34,394 nt of DNA from Akkermansia muciniphila (lineage in GTDB: Bacteria > Verrucomicrobiota > Verrucomicrobiia > Verrucomicrobiales > V1-33): NCBI GenBank assembly GCA_943333275.1, contig CALQSQ010000060.1:1-34394 (forward strand). The letters are read 5' to 3'. Each line of letters begins with the position of its first letter. Position 1 is the first letter of the stretch. The notes under the pieces are model-generated. The model saw nothing but the letters and a program-made list of their open reading frames with translations. It was not told where the DNA came from and ran no database searches. Position numbers and translations under genes: made by a program. This document shows, piece after piece, positions 1 to 6,829 of this stretch.

Positions 1-138
1 ATAGGAGGCTGGGTCAGCAAGCACGCCCGCAACAAGGTGCTCAAACTCTCACTGCCCCGCACAAAACGCCCTTGGATGGACGCTATCTTCCGCAAAATCA
101 AAGCTCACCCGCCCCCATTCAGCTACTCCACTGCATAA
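1..138 (+). CDS. Transposase C-terminus, IS1380-like (partial)
   Basis: The frame is open from the first base and ends at TAA (136-138), giving the last 45 residues of a protein whose start lies outside the window. The peptide contains GGWVSKHARNKVLKLSL followed by a tryptophan-centred amphipathic stretch (RPWMDAIFRKI) and a proline-rich end. This layout, a Gly-Gly-x-[VI]-x-[RK]-HAR strand, an aliphatic strand, then a short helix, is what I know from the C-terminal end of IS1380-family DDE transposases. The family assignment is from memory of the pattern only, on 45 residues, and no inverted repeat could be recognised between 139 and 247. If right, an insertion sequence borders the glycan operon immediately downstream of its last gene. 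Confidence 0.5.
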   Translation: MGGWVSKHARNKVLKLSLPRTKRPWMDAIFRKIKAHPPPFSYSTA

Positions 139-173
139 TCCAGGTTCAAAGTGTTATCCATTTCTGTTTGTCA

Positions 174-194
174 GCAAAAGACCGCGAGTTGCGG
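174..194 (-). terminator. Possible intrinsic terminator of the minus-strand glycan operon
   Basis: Read on the minus strand, about 53 bases after the stop of the last operon gene, there is CCGC-AACTC-GCGG followed by TCTTTT. The stem is only four G:C pairs, so this is weak; it is listed because stem and T-tract are in the right order and place. The rest of 139-247 shows nothing else I can assign. Confidence 0.22.
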
Positions 195-247
195 AAGGAA
201 TGGAAGATGGGGGAGAGTGAGGATGTGCTTCATGGTTGTTCCGTTCG

Positions 248-1687
248 TCAATTCCCGTGATTGCCCGGTGATTCCTTGTCGAGGAGCGCTGGGTCACAGG
301 GATTCCTGGTCAGATGAAAGACCGTGTTGATGAGGTCGAGATAGCGGGCACCATCACGCACGTTGGGTTCGAGGATTCCACCTTCATGCCATTCGTTCCA
401 TGCATAGATTGACAGGATGCGGCTCTCCTCACGAGGCTGCTCGTCCATCCAATTTTTTAGCTGGGTAAGATCCCGCTCGAAGTTTTTGCGATAGCTGTCC
501 GTCGGATCGTAGAGGCAGGGAGGGTCTTTGATGCAACCATAACGCGGACGTTCGTCGAAGTTCTGGGTGAATCCCGGCATGACCGGAAGGCCGAATTTCT
601 GCTGGTCTTCGAGGAGTTTGTCGTTTCCGCGGTTGGGGGCCAGACGGGTGACAGCATCGGCAAACGCCAGCGCTGACACCGTGCTCATGCTGTCATCGGG
701 TTTCTCGTAGGGATAGGCATGATCGGTCGCTCCCAGAACGAGCAGCGGAGAATGTCCGGTCGCTTTCAGGATTTCGGATCGGAGCATCGTCAGAAATGAT
801 TCGATGGTGTTGCCTTGCGGTTGGTATTGGCCGACAACGTTGCCCGCGGCGTCTGTCTTTTCATTCACAATTCCTGCGACATCCAGCAGGTAGATAACCG
901 GTCGTCCGTCGGAAGTCCGGAGATAATTGTCACGTTTCACATAGCTGACGAGCTTGCCGACGACGACATCGAAATGGGACGGCCCTCTTCCGTGACGGGC
1001 GACGCTCTCCTCGTTTCCCCAGAGAACCAAGGGACCACCGTGCTGGCAGATCGAGATGGCAAACTTCATCGGATTTCCGTCAACGCCCAGAAACTGATCC
1101 AGGCCGGTGTTGAACTCCTCGTCTCGAGTGAAGCTGTTCCAAAACCAGTAGAAGTTGAAGAATTCGAGCCCGAAGGCGCGGGCTTGGGCGATGTGTTGAC
1201 GAATTGTCTCGGGCTTCGTGAGATCGTAATACCCGATCACCGGCTGAAGGTGGGAGAAGTCCCCCTTGCGCAAGGCCAGATAGTCATCGTTGGCGTCGGC
1301 CGGATTGGCGGGCCAGCAGCGTTCTTTGTCCCACAGATCCCGCACGCCCGTCCACCAGTCATCTTTTGGGATGCGTCCCTGCTGGGTATAGCCAGTGATC
1401 CGCTTGCCGTCATCAGCATAAACAGGCTGAATCTTGCTTTCCGCGCGCAGATAAAAGTCGGGGCGCTTGAAAGGGAATCCCTTGATCACCTGAAACGCCG
1501 ATGGCGACCACATTCCGAAATAATAGGCCCCAACTCGGCAGGGCGGCTTATTGACGACAGAACCCGTGGAAGGTTGCGGTGCCGACCTTGAAAAGGAACC
1601 TTCTTTCACAGATAGCGTATCGTCGGCAGCCAGCGCGGCCAACGGCGCGACGAGCAGGGCAGCGAGGAGTGTGAGAGTGGGTTTCAT
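248..1687 (-). CDS. Secreted WbsX/GH99-like glycosidase-type protein
   Basis: A 479-residue protein with a clear signal peptide (residues 1-20, ending ALAA). The body has the marks of the WbsX-like / GH99-like TIM-barrel family: RVGAYYFGMW at about 51, HLQPVIGYYDL at about 147, a long helix then FGLEFFNFYWFW at about 172, and near the end IYAWNEWHEGGILEPN (427-442), the conserved Asn-Glu-Trp-x-Glu-Gly segment that carries the likely acidic residues. Family members either build O-antigen-type glycans or, when secreted as here, are thought to act as endo-glycosidases; the exported form and the glycosidase neighbours favour hydrolysis. The gene starts 2 bases after the stop of the upstream six-hairpin gene, so it is the last gene of the operon. 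Substrate is unknown. Confidence 0.8.
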   Translation of the reverse strand: MKPTLTLLAALLVAPLAALAADDTLSVKEGSFSRSAPQPSTGSVVNKPPCRVGAYYFGMWSPSAFQVIKGFPFKRPDFYLRAESKIQPVYADDGKRITGYTQQGRIPKDDWWTGVRDLWDKERCWPANPADANDDYLALRKGDFSHLQPVIGYYDLTKPETIRQHIAQARAFGLEFFNFYWFWNSFTRDEEFNTGLDQFLGVDGNPMKFAISICQHGGPLVLWGNEESVARHGRGPSHFDVVVGKLVSYVKRDNYLRTSDGRPVIYLLDVAGIVNEKTDAAGNVVGQYQPQGNTIESFLTMLRSEILKATGHSPLLVLGATDHAYPYEKPDDSMSTVSALAFADAVTRLAPNRGNDKLLEDQQKFGLPVMPGFTQNFDERPRYGCIKDPPCLYDPTDSYRKNFERDLTQLKNWMDEQPREESRILSIYAWNEWHEGGILEPNVRDGARYLDLINTVFHLTRNPCDPALLDKESPGNHGN

Positions 1688-1689
1688 GG

Positions 1690-3711
1690 TTATTTGCTGT
1701 GCCTGCTTACTTCCACCCGCCCGTCTGCATGGGCGGTGATGTCGAGAATTTGGTCATGGAAGCGGATGCCGGTGATCGTGAGCAAGGGCCAGTGCTTCGG
1801 CAGGCGGGGATGCACTTCATAGCCTTCGGCGGTGGCTTCGAATCCGAGGAAACCTTGCAGCATCACGTGCGGCACGAGAACGCTTTCGAGGAACTCTTTG
1901 TCAAGGCCGAGGCCGCCGGCAGGCCCACCCCCTTGGAGTTTTCCACGGTCAGGTTTGGCGTAATAGGCGCGGTAGCCGCCCTCGCTCTGCACCTCGCGAA
2001 ACCACGTGAGAATCTCGCGGAGACGCTTCCAGGTATCGTCGGGGCCGTTTGTCTTCAGTCGCGCCATGAGATCGTGATAGCTGAAACCCAGCATGGCACC
2101 GCCATCCTGCACTTGGTCACCCCAAGGAACGCTATCGGGACTGGACCACGCCCAGACGTAGGTTTCAACATTGCGGCGGGTCGTGGCCCGCGGTGCGAAT
2201 CGCCACCGGTAGATGTCCGCGCTGCGGGAGGTGTCGGCCGCCACTTCGCGGTGGCCATCGAGCCATGCGAAGATGCTCTGAGCCTGCCCGGCATTGGCGA
2301 GACCGTAATGAATGGCCTCCAAATTTACGAACGTGAAGCCGTAGTCATAGGCGCGGCCTTCAACGTCGATCCAGCCGTTGAAGCGGCCGGTGTCGCTGTT
2401 CCAAAAGCGGGTCTGAAAATCCTGCCGTATCTCCTCCGCGAGTTGAGCAAGTGCTTGCGCATCTTGCGGCTTGGTGTCGGCGGGGATGTTCCACTCGGGG
2501 TGGCTCGCAATGCTGCGCTCCAGCGCCGCGAAGGCACGAATTGCATCTTGCAGATACATCGTCGCGATGGCGTCGTGACCGCCGAAGGGAAGAAGGTCCC
2601 AGTAGTTGTTCCCGACGCCGAGTCCGGGGCGCACGCTCTTCTTTCCGTCCGGTCCGATCACGAGTCCGCTGCGGCCATCGTGCCCCACCCACGGCACGAA
2701 AACGTGCTTTCCCTCTTGCACGCGAAACTCGTTCAGCGCGAAATGCAGCGCATTCCTCATGCGCCCGATGTTCTGCAGCAGGAAATCGAGGTCCCGCGTC
2801 CACGCCACGTAATCGCAGCAGCCGCGCAAGAAGTTCGGGTTCGTGATCGGATGGCGCGTGTCGATGGCCGTGATGATCGACTTCAGATCAATTTCAGCGC
2901 CCGCCGCGTGGTCGAGACGCGCCCGGTAACGGGTGAGCAAGCCTGCGTAGCCAGGCTGGCGATACAGCGGCACGTTCGCATACTGCATCTCATTCGGCAC
3001 CGTAAAGAACACAGCGCGATTCACCGGCCACGCGGCCTCGCCTTCCAGCAGCCACTCAATGGACGTCCTTGCTTCTACGCCCGTGCCGCGTGCCGCCCAT
3101 TCCAGCCGTGCAAACGGAGCCACAACGGTGCCGCAGCGGAAAGGGGGTGTGGTAATCGTGACGGTATCCGCTGTGGCCTTCAGCTTCAGACCTACCGCCG
3201 GGTCGATCCCTAGCACCTCCGCACCCGTGATTTCCCAGCCCATGGTGTCCGTGAGCGGCTTTAGGCCGAAGACCTGGATCGCCCACACTTCGTGCAGAAT
3301 TGAAAAATGGAAACCAACCCCCGTGCTCTGCTGCCAGGCTGGGAACGGCCAACCCTCGCTATGCGCCATGCCGCGGTGCTGTTGCATCGAGACATAACCC
3401 TCCGCATCGATCCGCCGGTTCAAGAAGGACGCGCGATACTGCGCACGCTTCGTTTCCGAGGCCCACAGCGTGGATTGCGGCAGCCAAATATCCCACAGCG
3501 TGCAATCCGAAAACGCCGCGTCATGATGCAGGGAGTGCAACTCCTGCAACGTCTTCATGTCGGCCTCGTGCCCGGGCACGATGAACTGCGGAAGCTCCGC
3601 CCCTGCCGCGGCCAGAGGCGCGAGCAGCAGCGCGGTGAGAGCCGAGCGAAGCGAGACAGACTGCGAAACTGATTTACAAAGGATGCAGGCAACACAGAGG
3701 GTGGCTTTCAT
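1690..3711 (-). CDS. Secreted six-hairpin (alpha/alpha)6 glycosidase-like protein
   Basis: A 673-residue protein with an N-terminal hydrophobic export signal (about 20-37, ending AAAGAELP). The N-terminal half looks like a beta-rich domain; the middle has GVGNNYWDLLPFGGHDA and FNGWIDVEGRAYDYGFTFVN, and the C-terminal part has a helical run ending in a small beta domain (GYEVHPRLPKHWP). This is the layout of clan members related to GH63, GH65, GH78 and GH94: an (alpha/alpha)6 toroid with flanking beta domains. I cannot place it in a numbered family. Candidate catalytic acids lie in the WDLLPFGGHDA and LDKEFLESV segments, but this is inference. Its ATG overlaps the stop of the upstream chimeric gene (ATGA), implying translational coupling. 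Confidence 0.75.
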   Translation of the reverse strand: MKATLCVACILCKSVSQSVSLRSALTALLLAPLAAAGAELPQFIVPGHEADMKTLQELHSLHHDAAFSDCTLWDIWLPQSTLWASETKRAQYRASFLNRRIDAEGYVSMQQHRGMAHSEGWPFPAWQQSTGVGFHFSILHEVWAIQVFGLKPLTDTMGWEITGAEVLGIDPAVGLKLKATADTVTITTPPFRCGTVVAPFARLEWAARGTGVEARTSIEWLLEGEAAWPVNRAVFFTVPNEMQYANVPLYRQPGYAGLLTRYRARLDHAAGAEIDLKSIITAIDTRHPITNPNFLRGCCDYVAWTRDLDFLLQNIGRMRNALHFALNEFRVQEGKHVFVPWVGHDGRSGLVIGPDGKKSVRPGLGVGNNYWDLLPFGGHDAIATMYLQDAIRAFAALERSIASHPEWNIPADTKPQDAQALAQLAEEIRQDFQTRFWNSDTGRFNGWIDVEGRAYDYGFTFVNLEAIHYGLANAGQAQSIFAWLDGHREVAADTSRSADIYRWRFAPRATTRRNVETYVWAWSSPDSVPWGDQVQDGGAMLGFSYHDLMARLKTNGPDDTWKRLREILTWFREVQSEGGYRAYYAKPDRGKLQGGGPAGGLGLDKEFLESVLVPHVMLQGFLGFEATAEGYEVHPRLPKHWPLLTITGIRFHDQILDITAHADGRVEVSRHSK

Positions 3712-4280
3712 CGTTTCCCGTCAGGCTTCTGTTTTGTGACACTCGTGCCGAAGACTTCCCTCACCGCCTCCAGATACTTCATGCCGTGGACGGTGTCCGG
3801 TTCGAGATAACTGCCCTCGCCCCACTCGTTCCATGAGTTGATCGTGATGATACGCTCTTTGGGCGGGCGCTTCAGGGTGAGTTCCTTCGCGCGAAGCAGT
3901 GCGCCGCGAAAGCGTTCGGGCGTGTTGTTGACGATGACCGCGCCAAAGGGATAGCCACGCTTGTTCGTCCAGTCGGAGGCAGCGGTGCTTGATTGCGTTT
4001 TCTCGCCAAAGGTCACGATGACGTTCTCACCGGGCTCCGCCCAGCCCCAGATCCGGATCGGCTTGTCGCGTTGCAGCACCATGCCGGACTGAAACAGATT
4101 GTGCAGGCACAAACCGGGTCCGATGGCAGGCACATCAATGCGGTCCTTGCCCGGCTCCAATTTCTCTTCGGCCCCGGCTTGCGGGATGCCCGTGAGAATG
4201 ACGAATCCAGCGACAAGCGCGCCGAGTATTTTTGTTTTCATTGGGTGATGCTTCATTGTTTTGTTAGGTTTGCGTTTCAT
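3708..4280 (-). CDS. In-frame chimera: esterase N-terminus joined to WbsX-like C-terminus
   Basis: A 190-residue exported protein made of two unrelated pieces. Residues 1-37 hold a signal peptide; 38-102 match the N-terminal beta domain of verrucomicrobial sialate O-acetylesterases (LCLHNLFQSGMVLQRDKP, IRIWGWAEPGENVIVTFGEK). From about residue 103 the sequence switches to the C-terminal end of a WbsX/GH99-like protein (GAVIVNNTPERFRGALLRAK, then INSWNEWGEGSYLEPDT). The catalytic SGNH domain of the first family and most of the barrel of the second are missing. The join lies near 3971-3976. The frame is intact, starts 1 base after the preceding gene's stop and overlaps the next ATG by 4, so it is probably still translated, perhaps mainly for coupling. 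The start is uncertain: ATG codons at 4280, 4256 and 4241 are all possible and none has a strong ribosome binding site. Confidence 0.7.
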   Translation of the reverse strand: MKRKPNKTMKHHPMKTKILGALVAGFVILTGIPQAGAEEKLEPGKDRIDVPAIGPGLCLHNLFQSGMVLQRDKPIRIWGWAEPGENVIVTFGEKTQSSTAASDWTNKRGYPFGAVIVNNTPERFRGALLRAKELTLKRPPKERIITINSWNEWGEGSYLEPDTVHGMKYLEAVREVFGTSVTKQKPDGKR

Positions 4281-4281
4281 T

Positions 4282-6774
4282 TCATTTCATTTCCCTAACC
4301 GTGATATTGTCGATCGCCCCGTGGAAGCGCCCGTTTTCCACTGTTCCGGCCGGCCCGATGCGGACGTGAACGTCGCCCGAACCATCGCCTTTGTAGTCGA
4401 AGCTCGCCGGGGTGAACGCCATCTTGCCGGTCCATGCGCCGGGGGCCTTCGTGGTGCTGGCCAGCACGCTGTTGTCAGCGCGCAGAACTTCGATGAGCAG
4501 GGCGTCGCCGGCCTGCGTTGCCTGGGATGATCCCGCATAGACAGCGGCACTGACATCGCAGTTCACGCGGTAGGTTTGCCCGGCGACATTCGCGGAGAAG
4601 GCTTTGGAGGTGATAACATTGTCCTGCCATATCATGATGGCCCAGTCGGAAGGATTCGACTGCCCGGCGGGATTGGCGCGGTCCACCGCATGCATGGCGC
4701 GGGCGCCCGCATGGGTCCAGCCGGCCAACGTTCCGCTGTTGGCTACCTTCAACCCGCTCTGGTCTTGCGTCTCGTTCTGGTCTCCGCTGTAGCGGTTGAA
4801 TGTCTCAGAGAAGTGAACGCCTGGCAAACCGGCCACCGTGATGTGGAGCTGGAATATCGCGGGCGGACTGTCGGCTTTCGTCACGGAAACGACCCACGCA
4901 TTGACACCGGCATCGTTTTCTCCAGGCGTGCCCGAGACCCTGCCGTCCGGCTGAATCGTCAACCAGCCAGGGCCCGTCCGGTTGGCAAAGGCAGCACCCT
5001 CCGGCATCAAGCGGCCGGAGTAGGCCTTGCCTGCCGTTGCGCCCGGAAGAACCACCGGCGGGCCGAGGTCCGGGGCTTGCATCACCAGCACCCAATCCTG
5101 GGGTGATGGCACATTGGGTGTATTCCACGAATCGGACGTGGGGGTCACGATGCCCTGGTCAAAGCGTCGCCCGGTGGCCGGGTCGAAAAAGAAGGTGGCA
5201 TAAGGCACACCGGGCACGAGGCCGTCCACCGTAAAACCGCTCCAATCATAGATGGCCTTCCGCGGGCGGTAGATGATGCGTGTCCCGCCGGGGATACCGG
5301 CGGCATAGCAGCCCGGCGCCCATTCCGGGTGCGGTTCGAATTTCTGCCACGGATATTGTTCGAGCAATTTCCTGCCGATTCCGAGCTGGGTTGCGCCGGG
5401 ATAGTTCATGCCTTCCTTCCAGGTCGTCCAGTCATAGGGCTGACGGTCCCACGCGCCCCAATTCCCGTGATCGCCTTCCACGCCAGCGTGCCAGATTCCC
5501 GCCGCGCCATAGGTATGGCCCCCCGCACCGCTCAGGATGCTACCCCAGAACATGCGGCGCTGCACATCCCCGAACCCCTGCTGCATGTGCCCCTCATAGC
5601 AGGTCTCGCCGACCAGCACCGGCATCGGCGGTTTTGTCGCGTAGGCCGAGGAAACAATCGCCACGGTTTGCGGCTCTACGGCAATCCGTTCGTCGTGATT
5701 TCCGCCGACCATGTCGAAGTCGATCACAGGGATGTCGTCCTTGGCACTGCGACGACCCTGGCCCGTGTGGCAGGTGAGCGGGTGATGGTAGGGATCGATG
5801 CTCCGGAGATAGGTCGCCACTTCGGCCCATGGACCATGCCCCGCTTTTGTCTCTTCCGGAATTTCACCCGCCAGGATCCAGATCACCGGATAGGCAACAT
5901 AGCGCGCGATCAGATAGCGCCAGTGCCGCTTGATATTGACTGTCCCGAATTTCTCCATGCTGTTGCAGTCGCCCCGCCCCCAGGCACCGACAATCGCCGG
6001 CACAATGCCGGCGTCCGCGAGATGCTTGAACCGCCTGTCCGCATAATCGAAATACTTCGGATTGACCACGCTCATATCATTGGCGAGGTAAGGCTGTCCG
6101 CCCTCATTCTCCAGGCTTGGCGCGAAGAAGTTTTCGTCGGGATAAGGTCCGCAGACAATCTGCACCACGGAAAACCCCTTGGCCTTGCGGTCGGCTGTTA
6201 GTTCCTGAAAGCCTTCCCAGGTCATCCGCTTGCACAGGTTCTTCCACCAGGTGTCACCTAGCCAGAAGAACGGCGTTCCGTCGGCATACTCGAAGCAAGT
6301 CTTGCCCGGGATCACCTGCACGAAACCATGCTTCAGCAGCGGGTTGTCGCCCGTGTAGGCCCCGACCGAAAGTGACTGCTCGTTTCCATTGAGGCCGGAG
6401 TTTGCCTTGTCGGTGCATTCGACACGATAGGTGTATTTTCCCTGCAAAGGAGGCGAGAATCGGACCGTCCACTTCTTGTCGCCGGACCAGAATGCCGGAA
6501 CCTTCCATTGTTTGTCGCCCTGCTGGAAGACAACATCCACCTCCACCTCAGTGAATGGATTCGGATAGACTTTCGCGCTCTCGTAGGATGTTTCAAACAC
6601 ATTCCACTGTTCAACTCCTGCGCCTTTGGCATCAACCAATGTCAGATTCGTCTTCGAACCGTCGGCTGCGGCAAAGTCGCGAGCGAACCCGGTCAGGCCC
6701 GATGCGGTCAATGTGACTGCAAGCATTACCGTCATTGTGATTCTACTCATATTGTGATTGTGGCTCTGTTTCAT
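4282..6774 (-). CDS. Secreted apiosidase-like glycoside hydrolase (DUF5060-DUF4038) with Ig-like tail
   Basis: From the ATG at 6774 the protein has 830 residues; this start is chosen because a good signal peptide follows (about 10-31, ending GFARDF), with GGGA-like GGGAAC upstream. Residues 45-140 look like the DUF5060 beta domain (EQWNVFETSYES, VPAFWSGDKKWTVRF). Residues 150-560 are an apiosidase-like TIM barrel (DUF4038, related to GH140): FWLGDTWWKNL, VIWILAGE with Glu304 as likely acid/base, and PVLVGETCYEG with Glu390 as likely nucleophile. Then come a putative Ig domain (about 615-680, VSGTPGENDAG) and a C-terminal jelly-roll-like module ending IDNITVREMK. Family members cleave plant glycan side chains such as apiose in rhamnogalacturonan II; the actual substrate here is not shown. 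It lies one base upstream of the chimeric gene. Confidence 0.82.
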   Translation of the reverse strand: MKQSHNHNMSRITMTVMLAVTLTASGLTGFARDFAAADGSKTNLTLVDAKGAGVEQWNVFETSYESAKVYPNPFTEVEVDVVFQQGDKQWKVPAFWSGDKKWTVRFSPPLQGKYTYRVECTDKANSGLNGNEQSLSVGAYTGDNPLLKHGFVQVIPGKTCFEYADGTPFFWLGDTWWKNLCKRMTWEGFQELTADRKAKGFSVVQIVCGPYPDENFFAPSLENEGGQPYLANDMSVVNPKYFDYADRRFKHLADAGIVPAIVGAWGRGDCNSMEKFGTVNIKRHWRYLIARYVAYPVIWILAGEIPEETKAGHGPWAEVATYLRSIDPYHHPLTCHTGQGRRSAKDDIPVIDFDMVGGNHDERIAVEPQTVAIVSSAYATKPPMPVLVGETCYEGHMQQGFGDVQRRMFWGSILSGAGGHTYGAAGIWHAGVEGDHGNWGAWDRQPYDWTTWKEGMNYPGATQLGIGRKLLEQYPWQKFEPHPEWAPGCYAAGIPGGTRIIYRPRKAIYDWSGFTVDGLVPGVPYATFFFDPATGRRFDQGIVTPTSDSWNTPNVPSPQDWVLVMQAPDLGPPVVLPGATAGKAYSGRLMPEGAAFANRTGPGWLTIQPDGRVSGTPGENDAGVNAWVVSVTKADSPPAIFQLHITVAGLPGVHFSETFNRYSGDQNETQDQSGLKVANSGTLAGWTHAGARAMHAVDRANPAGQSNPSDWAIMIWQDNVITSKAFSANVAGQTYRVNCDVSAAVYAGSSQATQAGDALLIEVLRADNSVLASTTKAPGAWTGKMAFTPASFDYKGDGSGDVHVRIGPAGTVENGRFHGAIDNITVREMK

Positions 6775-6829
6775 TTTTGTTCCCGGTTTGTTCCGCTTGT
6801 TGTATTGGTTTTCGGCGGCGATTCTTGTC

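Noticed and set aside
1699..3213. 504-codon open frame on the plus strand
   Set aside because: Antisense to the six-hairpin glycosidase; its residues mirror the opposite codons and show no fold marks.
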